A DNA stretch of 64,000 bases, taken from the NCBI RefSeq assembly GCF_001514065.1, contig NZ_KQ948430.1, positions 117,791 through 181,790 on the forward strand, read 5' to 3'. The stretch is from Streptomyces antibioticus (GTDB lineage: Bacteria; Actinomycetota; Actinomycetes; Streptomycetales; Streptomycetaceae). A program made the translations under genes and the position numbers. Each line of letters opens with the position of its first letter. Position 1 is the stretch's first letter. This document shows positions 41,564 through 50,917 of the stretch, piece by piece. The notes beneath the pieces are model-generated. The model was not told the DNA's origin. It saw nothing but the letters and a program-made list of their open reading frames with translations, and searched no databases.

Positions 41564-42468
41564 TACCAGCCTCGGTTCGCGTAACGCTCGGCCTCGGGGA
41601 GGGTGTCGCAGTTGATGCCGACCATGGCCTCGCCCAGGTTGCGCGACGCGTCGGCGATGATCTTCGGGTCGTCGTAGAAGGTGGTGGCCTTCACGATGGC
41701 GGCGGCGCGCTTGGCCGGGTCGCCGGACTTGAAGATGCCGGAGCCGACGAAGACGCCCTCGGCGCCGAGCTGGCGCATGAGCGCGGCGTCGGCCGGGGTG
41801 GCGACGCCACCGGCGGAGAACAGCACCACGGGGAGCTTGCCGAGCTCGGAGACTTCCTTGACGAGCTCGTACGGGGCGCGCAGCTCCTTGGCGGCGGCGT
41901 ACAGCTCGTTGTTGTCGAAGCCGCGCAGCTTGGCGATCTCGTTCTTGATCTGGCGCAGGTGGCGGACGGCCTCGACGACGTTGCCGGTACCGGCCTCGCC
42001 CTTGGAGCGGATCATGGCCGCGCCCTCGGCGATGCGGCGCAGGGCCTCACCGAGGTTGGTGGCACCGCAGACGAAGGGGGTCGTGAAGGCCCACTTGTCG
42101 GAGTGGTTGACCTCGTCGGCCGGGGTGAGGACCTCGGACTCGTCGATGTAGTCGACGCCGAGGGACTGCAGGACCTGGGCCTCGACGAAGTGACCGATGC
42201 GGGACTTGGCCATCACGGGGATGGAGACCGCGTCGATGATGCCCTCGATCATGTCCGGGTCGGACATCCGGGCCACGCCGCCGTCCTTGCGGATGTCGGC
42301 CGGGACCCGCTCCAGGGCCATGACGGCGACGGCGCCCGCGTCCTCGGCGATCTTCGCCTGCTCCGGGGTCACGACGTCCATGATCACGCCGCCCTTGAGC
42401 TGCTCGGCCATCCCACGCTTCACGCGCGCGGTGCCGGTCTCGGGGGTCTGGTTCTCGGTGCTGGACAC
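41563..42468 (-). CDS. pdxS: Pyridoxal 5'-phosphate synthase lyase subunit
   Basis: Makes PLP from ribose 5-phosphate, glyceraldehyde 3-phosphate and ammonia. The 301-residue TIM-barrel protein shows [27 protein letters not shown] with the PLP-site Lys, and [13 protein letters not shown]. Length and motifs are standard. It starts at GTG 42468 and precedes pdxT. The operon pdxS-pdxT-yebC lies next to the PI-mannoside genes, as in mycobacteria. Confidence 0.98.
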   Translation of the reverse strand: MSSTENQTPETGTARVKRGMAEQLKGGVIMDVVTPEQAKIAEDAGAVAVMALERVPADIRKDGGVARMSDPDMIEGIIDAVSIPVMAKSRIGHFVEAQVLQSLGVDYIDESEVLTPADEVNHSDKWAFTTPFVCGATNLGEALRRIAEGAAMIRSKGEAGTGNVVEAVRHLRQIKNEIAKLRGFDNNELYAAAKELRAPYELVKEVSELGKLPVVLFSAGGVATPADAALMRQLGAEGVFVGSGIFKSGDPAKRAAAIVKATTFYDDPKIIADASRNLGEAMVGINCDTLPEAERYANRGW

Positions 42469-42594
42469 GGGTTGACCTCACTGATGTGAAAAGAGGATTT
42501 CTGCAGCACCGAGGAAACGTGAAGGGACCAGGCCACTGCAAGGGCCAATAGTGAGGCGGTGGATCGTTTTCCGGCCACCGAGGGACCGGAAGCG

Positions 42595-43149
42595 CTAGGC
42601 GGCCCGGTCCACGAGGGCCGCCGGAGGCTCGTCGTCCATCTCGAACGCCATCGGGAAGGGGGCGTGACCGGCCAGCCGGAACCAGCGGACCTTGCGGTGC
42701 TGGCGCAGCCGGCGGGCCCCGCCGACGGCGTCGTTGTGGAAGCGCCGGGCCATCGGAACCCGGCGTACCGCCTCGGTCAGCTCATGGATCGCGGCCTCTC
42801 CCCCGGGCGCCTCCTTCACCGTCTCCACCTGCGCGGTCTCCGCGAACACGGCCCGCAGCGCCTGGCTCAGCTCGCTCTCGGCGACCTCCCGCTGCTCCTC
42901 CTCGGCCTGCCGGGCGGCATGGGCGGCCTCGTAGAGGACGATCGACGCGGCGGGGTCCAGGACGCCGGACGTGGCCAGCTCCTGGGCCACCGACGCACGG
43001 CGCAGCAGCTGCGCGTCGAGCGCGGCGCGGGCGGCGTCGATCCGGGCGTGCAGACGGTCCAGCCGGCCTGCGGTCCAGCTCAAGTACAGGCCGATCGCCA
43101 CGAGAGCGACGAGGATCCAGATGAGGGTTGCGGTCACGGGCGGCAACAC
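42595..43149 (-). CDS. Single-span membrane protein, LemA-like in layout
   Basis: The 184-residue protein has one N-terminal membrane helix (LIWILVALVAIGLYLSW, about 9-25), then a long charged helical region (LDRLHARIDAARAALDAQLLRRASVAQELA) and a C-terminal globular part ending FPMAFEMDDEPPAALVDRAA. The helix plus the LDRLHARIDAAR motif resembles LemA-like proteins, but I do not assign a function. Start choices are GTG 43149, TTG 43146 and GTG 43137, with no clear Shine-Dalgarno. Its place between pimA and pdxS is conserved in related genomes as far as I recall. Confidence 0.75.
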   Translation of the reverse strand: MLPPVTATLIWILVALVAIGLYLSWTAGRLDRLHARIDAARAALDAQLLRRASVAQELATSGVLDPAASIVLYEAAHAARQAEEEQREVAESELSQALRAVFAETAQVETVKEAPGGEAAIHELTEAVRRVPMARRFHNDAVGGARRLRQHRKVRWFRLAGHAPFPMAFEMDDEPPAALVDRAA

Positions 43150-43207
43150 TACCGACGTACGCCCACCGGCTTACGCGCCCCTCGTTCCCCACCCCTCGGA
43201 CCTGCTC

Positions 43208-44374
43208 TCAGTCCCGTGCCAGTCCCAACCGCGCCCGCAGCCCCGACGCCCTGTCGTCGTCCGCCGCCACCGCCGCCGCGCCCGCCGTGACCGTCTCGTA
43301 GACCGACAGGATGTCCGCGCCGACCGTCGACCAGTCGAAGCGCCGTACGTGCGCGCTGCCGCGCTCGCGCAGCTCCGCGAGCCGATCCGGGTCGGCCAGG
43401 AGGCGTACGGCCGCCTCCGCGAGGTCGTCCGCGTCCTCGTTGGTGAACAGCTCGCCCGCCGCGCCCTGGTCGAGGACCTGGGCGAAGGCGTCGAGGTCGG
43501 AGGCGAGCACCGGGGCGCCCGCCGACATGGCCTCGACCAGGATGATGCCGAAGCTCTCGCCGCCGGTGTTGGGAGCGATGTACAGGTCGACGCTGCGCAG
43601 GAAGCGTGCCTTGTCCTCGTCGCTGATCATGCCGAGGAACTCGACGCGCGAGCGGAGTTCCACCGGCAGTGACTCCACCGCCTCCTCCTCGTCACCGCGC
43701 CCCGCCACCAGCAGCCGGGTCTGTGGCCGCTCGGCGAGGATCTTCGGCAGGGCCCTCATCAGCACCGGCAGGCCCTTGCGGGGCTCGTCGATGCGGCCCA
43801 TGAAGCCGATGGTGTCGCCCTGCCACTCGGGCTTGGGCTCGGCCTTGGCGAAGAAGGCGACGTCGACGCCGTTGGGGATCACCACGGCGTCGCCGCCAAG
43901 GTGCTCGACGAGGGTGCGGCGGGCGTACTCGCTCACCGCGATCCGGGCGCTGATCTTCTCCAGGGCGGCCTGGAGGATCGAGTACGCGGCGACCATGACG
44001 CGGGAGCGCGGGTTCGAGGTGTGGAACGTGGCGACGATCGGCCCCTGCGCGGCCCAGCAGGTCAGCAGACCGAGCGAGGGCGAGGACGGCTCGTGGATGT
44101 GGACGACGTCGAACTCCCCGTCGTGCAGCCAGCGCCTGACCCGGGCCGCCGACAGGAAGCCGAAGCTCAGCCGGGCCACCGAGCCGTTGTACGGCACCGG
44201 CACCGCGCGGCCCGCCGAGACGACGTACGGCGGCAGCGGGGTGTCGTCGTCCGCCGGGGCGAGGACGGACACGTCGTGGCCGAGACGGATGAAGTACTCG
44301 GCGAGATCACGGATGTGGAACTGGACGCCGCCCGGCACGTCCCAGGAGTACGGGCAGACGATGCCGATCCTCAC
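43208..44374 (-). CDS. pimA: Phosphatidylinositol mannosyltransferase PimA
   Basis: GT4 family, GDP-mannose-dependent enzyme adding the first mannose to phosphatidylinositol at the inner membrane face. The 388 residues show the GT-B start MRIGIVCPYSWDVPGGVQFHIRDLA, the acceptor-side VHIHEPSSPSL, VIPNGVD, FMGRIDEPRKGLPVL and the donor-site ESFGIILVEAMSAG (the E-x7-E motif). It overlaps the acyltransferase stop (GTGA) in the pgsA-acyltransferase-pimA operon, the order known in M. tuberculosis. Confidence 0.93.
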   Translation of the reverse strand: MRIGIVCPYSWDVPGGVQFHIRDLAEYFIRLGHDVSVLAPADDDTPLPPYVVSAGRAVPVPYNGSVARLSFGFLSAARVRRWLHDGEFDVVHIHEPSSPSLGLLTCWAAQGPIVATFHTSNPRSRVMVAAYSILQAALEKISARIAVSEYARRTLVEHLGGDAVVIPNGVDVAFFAKAEPKPEWQGDTIGFMGRIDEPRKGLPVLMRALPKILAERPQTRLLVAGRGDEEEAVESLPVELRSRVEFLGMISDEDKARFLRSVDLYIAPNTGGESFGIILVEAMSAGAPVLASDLDAFAQVLDQGAAGELFTNEDADDLAEAAVRLLADPDRLAELRERGSAHVRRFDWSTVGADILSVYETVTAGAAAVAADDDRASGLRARLGLARD

Positions 44375-45279
44375 GAGGGCGCCTTACCGGGGTCGAGATC
44401 CTTGAGCCACAACCGCTGCAGCATGTGCCAGTCCTCCGGGTGGTCGGCGATGCCCGAGGCGAAGGCATCGGCCAGCGCCTGTGCCATGACAGACGTCTTT
44501 TCCGCCCGCGTACCTGACTCGGGCACCTCGATCGGGGGATGCACCCTGCCCTGCATCACCGGCGAGTCGTCGTACCAGAGCGTCACGGGCAGCAGCAGCG
44601 CCCCGGTCTGCTGGGCCAGCAGCGCGGGCCCGGCGGGGATGCGGGTCGCCTCGCCGAAGAACCGGACCTCGACGCCGGACGACGACAGGTCGCGCTCGGC
44701 GACCAGACAGACCAGGCCGCCGTCGCGCAGCCGCCGGGCCAGGGTGCCGAAGGCGGTGCCGCCGCTGTGCGGCAGGACCTCCATGCCGAGGCCCTCGCGG
44801 TAGGCGACGAAACGGTCGTACAGGGTCTCGGGCTTGAGGCGCTCGGCGACGGTCGTGAAGGGCGTCTCCAGCTTGGTGGTGACCCAGGCGCCGGCGAGGT
44901 CCCAGTTGCCCATGTGGGGCAGCGCGAGGATCACGCCGCGGTCGGAGGCGATGCCGTCGGTGAGGTAGTGCACGTCCTTGGGGTCGAAGCCCGTCTTCAC
45001 GCGTTCCGCGCTCCACGCGGGCAGCCGGAAGGACTCCATCCAGTAACGCAGGTACGAGCGCATGCCCGCGCGGGACAGCTCGGCGAGCCGCTCGGGGCTC
45101 GCGTCGGGCACCACGCGCGCGTAATTGCTCTCCAGCCGCTGCACGCCCTTGCCGCGCTTCTTCCAGGCGAGGTCGGCGATGGTCTGCCCGAGGCGCACGG
45201 CGACCGGCTCGGGGAGCTTCTTGACCGCTCCCCAACCGAGGCCGTACATGGCGTCGGTCAACCGGTCCTGTGCGCTCAC
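44371..45279 (-). CDS. Phosphatidylinositol mannoside acyltransferase
   Basis: LpxL/HtrB-type acyltransferase of 302 residues, equivalent by position and family to mycobacterial PatA, which acylates the mannose of PIM1/PIM2. The catalytic H-x4-D motif is in LALPHMGNWDLAGAW (about residue 115). Further conserved stretches are GTAFGTLARRLRDGG and RDLSSSGVEVRFFGE. It starts at GTG 45279, overlapping the pgsA stop, and overlaps pimA at its 3' end. Confidence 0.92.
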   Translation of the reverse strand: MSAQDRLTDAMYGLGWGAVKKLPEPVAVRLGQTIADLAWKKRGKGVQRLESNYARVVPDASPERLAELSRAGMRSYLRYWMESFRLPAWSAERVKTGFDPKDVHYLTDGIASDRGVILALPHMGNWDLAGAWVTTKLETPFTTVAERLKPETLYDRFVAYREGLGMEVLPHSGGTAFGTLARRLRDGGLVCLVAERDLSSSGVEVRFFGEATRIPAGPALLAQQTGALLLPVTLWYDDSPVMQGRVHPPIEVPESGTRAEKTSVMAQALADAFASGIADHPEDWHMLQRLWLKDLDPGKAPS

Positions 45280-45935
45280 TTCGCCGCCTCCTGCGCGGCC
45301 GCCGCCTCGTCGGCCTCGGCCGATTCACGGCGGACCGTGACCACCCGCTGGATCAGGGTCACCAGGCTGCCGACCGCGACGATCCACAGGGCGACGGGCA
45401 GCAGGTACTGGATGCCCGGCACACCGAACTTGTGCAGGCCCGCGAAACCGGCCGCGACCAGGGAGATCACCAGCCGCTCGGCCCGCTCGACGAGCCCGTT
45501 CACCGCGACCGGCAGCCCGATCGCCTCGCCCCGGGCCTTGGTGTACGACACCACCTGGCCGCTCGCCAGACAGAAGATCGAGACGGCGCACAGCGCGATG
45601 TCGTCGCCGCCACCGGCGTACCAGAGGGCGAATCCGCCGAAGATCGCGCCGTCGGCCACCCGGTCGAGGGTGGAGTCCAGGAAGGCGCCCCAGCGGCTGG
45701 AGCGGCCGAGCTGGCGGGCCATGTTGCCGTCGACGAGGTCGGAGAACACGAAGAGCGTGATCACGACCGTGCCCCAGAAGAACTCGCCCATGGGGTAGAA
45801 GACCAGCGCGCCCGCGACCACCCCTGCGGTACCGAGGAGGGTCACCGTGTCGGGGCTGACGCCCCTGCGGATCAGAAACGCGGCGAACGGTGTGAGGACA
45901 CGCGTGAAGAATGCACGCGCGTACTTGTTCAGCAT
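45276..45935 (-). CDS. pgsA: Phosphatidylinositol phosphate synthase (CDP-alcohol phosphotransferase)
   Basis: Makes phosphatidylinositol phosphate from CDP-diacylglycerol and inositol phosphate. The 219-residue protein has about six membrane helices and the complete CDP-OH-P motif D-G-x2-A-R-x8-G-x3-D-x3-D (Asp69 to Asp91, text VDGNMARQ...WGAFLDSTLD). I chose ATG 45935 (MLNKYARAFF) with GGGA 5 nt upstream; the frame extends to 46028. It heads the PIM operon. A 273-bp divergent gap separates it from the EF-G-like gene. Confidence 0.93.
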   Translation of the reverse strand: MLNKYARAFFTRVLTPFAAFLIRRGVSPDTVTLLGTAGVVAGALVFYPMGEFFWGTVVITLFVFSDLVDGNMARQLGRSSRWGAFLDSTLDRVADGAIFGGFALWYAGGGDDIALCAVSIFCLASGQVVSYTKARGEAIGLPVAVNGLVERAERLVISLVAAGFAGLHKFGVPGIQYLLPVALWIVAVGSLVTLIQRVVTVRRESAEADEAAAAQEAAK

Positions 45936-46208
45936 GGCCTTCCCGAGGGTCGGTGTCGCCGCGCGGCCCCTGCTGGCCACCGGCTGGCCCATCGTAGCCA
46001 CGCGCGCGCGTGTGCGACTGCCGGGCACCCGAGCCCCGTGTCACGTCCCCGTGGCGTACGGGTAACGGCGCGATCGCGTCCGCTGTATGGACGCACCGTG
46101 ACGAGAGTGGAAAGCTCGAAGGACCGCGGGCGTCACCGGAGCCGCCATCGCACGCGGATCCGCATGTCCGCGCCCACAGTGACCTCACCGTGCACGGGAG
46201 GCAAGACC

Positions 46209-48404
46209 ATGGGCGACAAGGCGAACGCACACCCCGGAGCCGCCGGAAGGGCAACAGCGGCCGACCACCCCGCGTCCATACGGAATGTGGTGCTGGTCGG
46301 CCACTCCGGATCGGGCAAGACGACATTGGTGGAGGCTCTCGCGCTCACCGCGGGGGCAGTGAACCGGGCGGGCCGCGTGGAGGACGGCGGCACCGTCTCC
46401 GACTACGACGAGATCGAGCACCGGCAGAATCGTTCGGTGCAGCTCTCCCTGGTGCCGGTCGAATGGGACGGCATCAAGGTCAATCTTCTGGACACCCCCG
46501 GATACGCCGACTTCGTCGGGGAACTCAGGGCCGGTCTGCGAGCGGCGGACGCGGCCCTTTTCGTCGTCTCCGCCTCGGACGGGGTGGACGGCTCGACCCG
46601 CATGGTGTGGGAGGAGTGCGCGGCCGTCGGCATGCCGCGCGCGATCGTGATCACACACCTGGAGGCCGCCCGCGCGGACTTCGAGGAGATGACCCGCACC
46701 TGCGCCGAGGCCTTCGGCGGCGACGACCCCGACGCCGTGCTGCCGCTCTATCTGCCGCTGCGCGGCCCCGAGGGCCCTGACGGGCACGCGCCCGTGACCG
46801 GGCTGACCGGACTGCTGTCGCAGAAGCTGTTCGACTACTCCTCCGGCGAGCGCAAGGAGTCCGAACCGGGCGAGGACCAGCTCCCGGAGCTGGAGGAGGC
46901 CCGCAACCGGCTGATCGAGGGGATCATCTCCGAGAGCGAGGACGAGACCCTCATGGACCGCTATCTCGGCGGTGAGCCGGTCGACGTCAAGACCCTGATC
47001 GAGGACCTCGAACGGGCCGTCGCGCGCGGGGTGTTCCACCCGGTGCTGGCCGCCGCTCCCGCCGCCGACGGCGGCAAGCAGGGCCTCGGCACCGTGGAGG
47101 TGCTGGAGCTGATCACCCGTGGCTTCCCGACGCCGTTCGAGCACCCCACGCCCGGCGTCACGACCATCGACGGCAAGCCGCGCGAGATCAAGGCCTGCGA
47201 CACCGAGGGCCCGCTGGTCGCGGAGGTCGTCAAGACGTCCTCCGACCCCTATGTGGGACGCGTCTCCCTGGTCCGCGTCTTCTCAGGCACCCTGCGCCCC
47301 GACGAGACCGTCCACGTCTCCGGGCACGGCCTGGCCGACCGCGGCCACGAGGACCACGACGTCGACGAACGCGTCGGCGCCCTGTCCACGCCCTTCGGCA
47401 AGCAGCAGCGCCCGGTGACGCATGCCATCGCCGGCGACCTGGTGTGCGTGGCCAAGCTCAGCCGCGCGGAGACCGGCGACACCCTCTCGGCCAAGGACGA
47501 CCCGCTCCTGATGGAGCCCTGGCAGATGCCCGACCCGCTGCTGCCGCTCGCCATCCAGGCGCACAGCAAGGCGGACGAGGACAAGCTCTCGCAGGGTCTG
47601 TCCCGACTGGTCGCCGAGGACCCGACGATGCGGCTCGAACAGAACCAGGACACCCACCAGGTGGTGCTGTGGTGCCTCGGCGAGGCCCACGCAGACGTCG
47701 CGCTGGAGCGGCTGCGCAGCCGCTACGGCGTCCAGGTCGACGTCGTACCCCACAAGGTCTCCCTGCGGGAGACGTTCGCCGGCAAGTCGGGCGGGCGCGG
47801 GCGGCATGTGAAGCAGTCCGGCGGCCACGGGCAGTACGCCATCTGCGAGATCGAGGTGGAGCCGCTGCCGAACGGCTCGGGCATCGAGTTCGTGGACAAG
47901 GTCGTCGGCGGCGCGGTGCCGCGGCAGTTCATCCCGTCGGTCGAGAAGGGCGTAAAAGCCCAGGCCGCCAAGGGAGTTGCGGCCGGCTACCCGCTCATCG
48001 ACGTGCGGATCACCCTGCTCGACGGCAAGGCGCACTCGGTGGACTCCTCCGACGCCGCCTTCCAGACGGCCGGGGCGCTGGCACTGCGGGAGGCCGCGGC
48101 CGACGCGAAGATCCATCTGCTGGAACCGGTGGCCGAGGTGAGCATCCTGGTCGGCGACGACTACGTGGGCGCCGTGATGAGCGACCTGTCCGGGCGGCGC
48201 GGCCGGGTGCTGGGCACCGAGCAGACCAGCGGCAACCGCACCGTCGTCAAGGCCGAGGTGCCGGAGATCGAGATCGGCCGGTACGCGGTCGACCTGCGCT
48301 CCCTGTCCCACGGCACGGCCCGCTTCAACCGCTCCTACGCCCGGCACGAACCGATGCCGGCGCAGATCGCCGAAAGGATCCGTGAAGAGACGCGCGATTC
48401 CTAG
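46209..48404 (+). CDS. EF-G-like GTPase (EF-G2 / tetracycline-resistance-like)
   Basis: A 731-residue protein with the full EF-G domain order, ATG 46209 after GGGAGG. The P-loop GHSGSGKT (31-38) is intact. Other GTPase motifs are altered: switch II is DTPGY (95-99) where translational GTPases have DTPGH, G4 is THLE (149-152) in place of NKxD, and the usual RGITI of switch I is RSVQL. Domain IV keeps the SGGHGQYAICEIEVEPL block, and domain V ends normally. It may bind ribosomes without normal GTP turnover. Canonical fusA is presumably elsewhere, so this is a paralogue of unknown role. Confidence 0.93.
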   Translation: MGDKANAHPGAAGRATAADHPASIRNVVLVGHSGSGKTTLVEALALTAGAVNRAGRVEDGGTVSDYDEIEHRQNRSVQLSLVPVEWDGIKVNLLDTPGYADFVGELRAGLRAADAALFVVSASDGVDGSTRMVWEECAAVGMPRAIVITHLEAARADFEEMTRTCAEAFGGDDPDAVLPLYLPLRGPEGPDGHAPVTGLTGLLSQKLFDYSSGERKESEPGEDQLPELEEARNRLIEGIISESEDETLMDRYLGGEPVDVKTLIEDLERAVARGVFHPVLAAAPAADGGKQGLGTVEVLELITRGFPTPFEHPTPGVTTIDGKPREIKACDTEGPLVAEVVKTSSDPYVGRVSLVRVFSGTLRPDETVHVSGHGLADRGHEDHDVDERVGALSTPFGKQQRPVTHAIAGDLVCVAKLSRAETGDTLSAKDDPLLMEPWQMPDPLLPLAIQAHSKADEDKLSQGLSRLVAEDPTMRLEQNQDTHQVVLWCLGEAHADVALERLRSRYGVQVDVVPHKVSLRETFAGKSGGRGRHVKQSGGHGQYAICEIEVEPLPNGSGIEFVDKVVGGAVPRQFIPSVEKGVKAQAAKGVAAGYPLIDVRITLLDGKAHSVDSSDAAFQTAGALALREAAADAKIHLLEPVAEVSILVGDDYVGAVMSDLSGRRGRVLGTEQTSGNRTVVKAEVPEIEIGRYAVDLRSLSHGTARFNRSYARHEPMPAQIAERIREETRDS

Positions 48405-48480
48405 CAGTTGGCGCCGGGCACGCTCCAAGTGGCCTTCATGGAACGCTCCGACCGACCTGTGCGGAACGCTTCCCTCCGAT

Positions 48481-48508
48481 TCGGCGGGCGGCTTCGGCCG
48501 TCCGCCGA
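48481..48508 (+). terminator. Terminator with UUCG loop after the EF-G-like gene
   Basis: A 12-bp stem (48481-48492 with 48497-48508, one G-T pair) is closed by the tetraloop TTCG, 77 bp past the stop codon. The stable UUCG-capped stem is the likely 3' end, although there is no U tract. Confidence 0.75.
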
Positions 48509-48537
48509 CGAATGTCGGTGGCTGCGGATACGCTGAT

Positions 48538-48554
48538 CACCTGATCAACAGGTG
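48538..48554. promoter_or_regulatory. Inverted repeat upstream of the orphan membrane protein gene
   Basis: CACCTG and CAGGTG flank ATCAA, 61 bp before the ATG at 48615. This is a possible operator; nothing in the window identifies the regulator, and the repeat is short enough to arise by chance. Confidence 0.4.
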
Positions 48555-48614
48555 TGCGAAGCAAGCAAGTCGGGAAGGCCGCAGGAGCGACCATGGCGGC
48601 GATCGGGGGCGGGA

Positions 48615-50282
48615 ATGACCGTTGATGCCGGTTACGAGAGCGTCTTCGGACCACAGGTGCCCCGCACGGGGGACGAGAGCCAGACGGCGACCTTCGCCCT
48701 GGCCTCGGCGGCGTACCGGGACAACCTGGTCGAGGACATCAAGAAGGCCAACAACGAATGGCACGAGACGACGGTCAAGGACGGCCAGGGCTGGACCGGC
48801 GGCCTGTTCAAGCCCAATCTCGGTGAGGCGTTCTCCCGGGCCGTCATCGACCGCATGATCGGCGACGGCCGCAAACCGCTCATCCAGTCCTTCGGCACCG
48901 AGCCCCAGGTCGTCGTCGACCACTGCCTGGCCGCCTACCGCCTGCGCCGCGCGCGGGACCTGCGGCTCTCGACGGTCATGCTGCTGACCGGGGTGCTGTT
49001 CCTGCCCGGCCTCCTGGTGTGGCTCCTGGTGTTCGTGATCCGCACGACCATCGACAAGAACCCCAACAAGCGCGCCTCCGCCGCGGCCACCGCACTGCTG
49101 GTGGGCGTCGGTGCCCTCGCCGTCCTCTTCCTGATCAAGATGCCGTTCGCCGGTTTCTGGGGCCTGTACGCACGCGCGTGCGTGGTCGCCCCCGTCATCG
49201 GCTGGTTCTGGGCCAAGCAGATCTGCGACGGCGCCGCGAAGGACCTGCGCGCCCGCTGGGACGGACTGATCGCGGGCAGCAGCGTCGGCGCCCAGGTCCC
49301 CGAGGCGGTGCCGAGCAGCCCCGGCGAGACCCAGGCCGAGCAGAAGCGCCAGTCCCTCGCCCGCCTCAGCGCCGAGCAGCAGTCCAACCACGTCTTCTAC
49401 GCCGGCCCCAAGGGCATCCTCGGCATGGGCACCCGCTGGGGCAGCTGGCAGCTCGCCGAGGACCTCACCCCCGCCGACCCGACCCGGGAGATCCACCCCT
49501 TCCGCAGCTGGGACGTCATCCGCAACATCGAGGCCCGGCTGCGCATGCTGGAGCGCAACACCATCAACACCGGCGGCTTCCCGAAGGCCTCCATACGGCA
49601 CTGGATCGTCTCGCCGATCGGCGAGAAGGCCAACGCGGTGACCCGCACCGAGCAGTCGGCGGACATCGAGGCGTTCCAGCACCGCCAGCACTCCATACAG
49701 GACATCTGCAACAAGCAGCAGTTCGGCAGCGGCGACCGCCACTACCTCGGCGTGCAGTGGACGCTGTGGGACGGCCAGCTGATCCTCACGATGATGATCA
49801 CCGTCACCGTGCTGCACGAGACACTGCGCATCGAGGTGACCGGACATGCGCTCGGCCCGGTGAACTCCCTGTTCACCGGCAAGTCCGAGGCCCCCACCAA
49901 GGAGGTCGCGAAGTCCTTCAAGCCGTGGGAGACCCGCAAGGTCAACCTGCCGCTGGTCCCCACCGACGAGGTCGTACGACTGACCGTGCGCGCCCCGCTG
50001 ACCTGGTACCCGCCGCTGCTGAACTGGCTCGGCGGGACCATCGTCCTCCCCGAGCCGTTCGGCCTGCGGCACGTCTGGGCCGACCAGCCCTGGCGCCACC
50101 GCTTCATGGCCGACGACGCCATGCGCGCCGCGACACCGGTGCTCCGCGTGGTGCACGCGGCGGCGATCAAGGTCCTGGAGGACAACGGCGTCGACACGGA
50201 GAAGTTCGGCACGAGGTCGGCGTTCCTGAGCACCGCGATCCAGGACCCGTCGCCCAAGAAGGCCGACCTCTACGACGCGTAG
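48615..50282 (+). CDS. Orphan membrane protein with three helices and large soluble domain
   Basis: The 555-residue protein starts at ATG 48615 (MTVDAGYESVF). Predicted membrane segments are at about 119-142, 154-174 and 180-199. The N-terminal region is soluble and acidic, and a C-terminal region of about 350 residues contains many aromatic and charged residues, for example RHYLGVQWTLWDGQLILTMMITVTVLHETLRIEV (landmark near 375-410). No known enzymatic motif is recognised. It is plus-strand between the EF-G-like gene and the HIT gene, convergent with the latter and with only 4 bp between them. Conserved in Streptomyces as far as I recall; function unknown. Confidence 0.82.
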   Translation: MTVDAGYESVFGPQVPRTGDESQTATFALASAAYRDNLVEDIKKANNEWHETTVKDGQGWTGGLFKPNLGEAFSRAVIDRMIGDGRKPLIQSFGTEPQVVVDHCLAAYRLRRARDLRLSTVMLLTGVLFLPGLLVWLLVFVIRTTIDKNPNKRASAAATALLVGVGALAVLFLIKMPFAGFWGLYARACVVAPVIGWFWAKQICDGAAKDLRARWDGLIAGSSVGAQVPEAVPSSPGETQAEQKRQSLARLSAEQQSNHVFYAGPKGILGMGTRWGSWQLAEDLTPADPTREIHPFRSWDVIRNIEARLRMLERNTINTGGFPKASIRHWIVSPIGEKANAVTRTEQSADIEAFQHRQHSIQDICNKQQFGSGDRHYLGVQWTLWDGQLILTMMITVTVLHETLRIEVTGHALGPVNSLFTGKSEAPTKEVAKSFKPWETRKVNLPLVPTDEVVRLTVRAPLTWYPPLLNWLGGTIVLPEPFGLRHVWADQPWRHRFMADDAMRAATPVLRVVHAAAIKVLEDNGVDTEKFGTRSAFLSTAIQDPSPKKADLYDA

Positions 50283-50286
50283 CCGG

Positions 50287-50838
50287 CTAGGCGGACGCCG
50301 GCCAGGCGTCCGCCAGCATCTTCCGGGTGTCGGCGAGCAGCTGCGGCAGCACCTTGGTGTGGCCGACGACCGGCATGAAGTTCGTGTCGCCACCCCAGCG
50401 GGGCACGATGTGCTGGTGCAGGTGGGCGGCGATACCGGCGCCCGCCACCGTGCCCTGGTTCATCCCGATGTTGAAGCCGTGCGCGCCGGACGCGGTGCGC
50501 AGGGCCGTCATCGCCTGCTTGGTCAGCGCGGCCAGCTCGACGGTCTCCGCGTCCGTGAGATCGGTGTAGTCGGCCACGTGCCGGTAGGGCACGACCATCA
50601 GATGGCCACCGTTGTACGGATACAGATTCAGCACCGCGTACACCTGCTCGCCGCGCCGGACGATCAGACCGTCCTCGTCGGACTTGGCCGGGATGGAGCA
50701 GAAGGGACAGCCGTCGTCGGCACCCGGGCCGGTCGGCTTGTTCTCGCCCTGGATGTAGGCCATCCGGTGGGGCGTCCACAGACGCTGGAACGCGTCCTGG
50801 GTCCCCACTCCCCACTGCTGCTCCGGCTCACTCGTCAT
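50287..50838 (-). CDS. HIT-family nucleotide hydrolase/phosphorylase
   Basis: The 183-residue protein has the histidine triad HLHQHIVPRW near its C-terminus, preceded by the zinc-type CPFCSIP (about residues 43-49). Members hydrolyse or phosphorolyse diadenosine polyphosphates and adenylylated compounds. In M. tuberculosis the equivalent lies between thrS and pgsA1, matching this order. ATG 50838 (MTSEPEQQWGVG) is chosen on family similarity. An upstream ATG at 50850 is also possible, and both lack a strong Shine-Dalgarno. Confidence 0.9.
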   Translation of the reverse strand: MTSEPEQQWGVGTQDAFQRLWTPHRMAYIQGENKPTGPGADDGCPFCSIPAKSDEDGLIVRRGEQVYAVLNLYPYNGGHLMVVPYRHVADYTDLTDAETVELAALTKQAMTALRTASGAHGFNIGMNQGTVAGAGIAAHLHQHIVPRWGGDTNFMPVVGHTKVLPQLLADTRKMLADAWPASA

Positions 50839-50917
50839 GCAGGGAAGCATATGGCTTCGCCCGTTCGCGGCGTGTCGCCGGGGTTGCGGCATAACGCTCC
50901 CGCGCGAAGCTGGGCCG

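Noticed and set aside
45270-46208. N-terminal extension of the EF-G-like gene to 1044 codons
   Set aside because: It overlaps pgsA on the other strand. The GGGAGG-preceded ATG at 46209 matches the family start.
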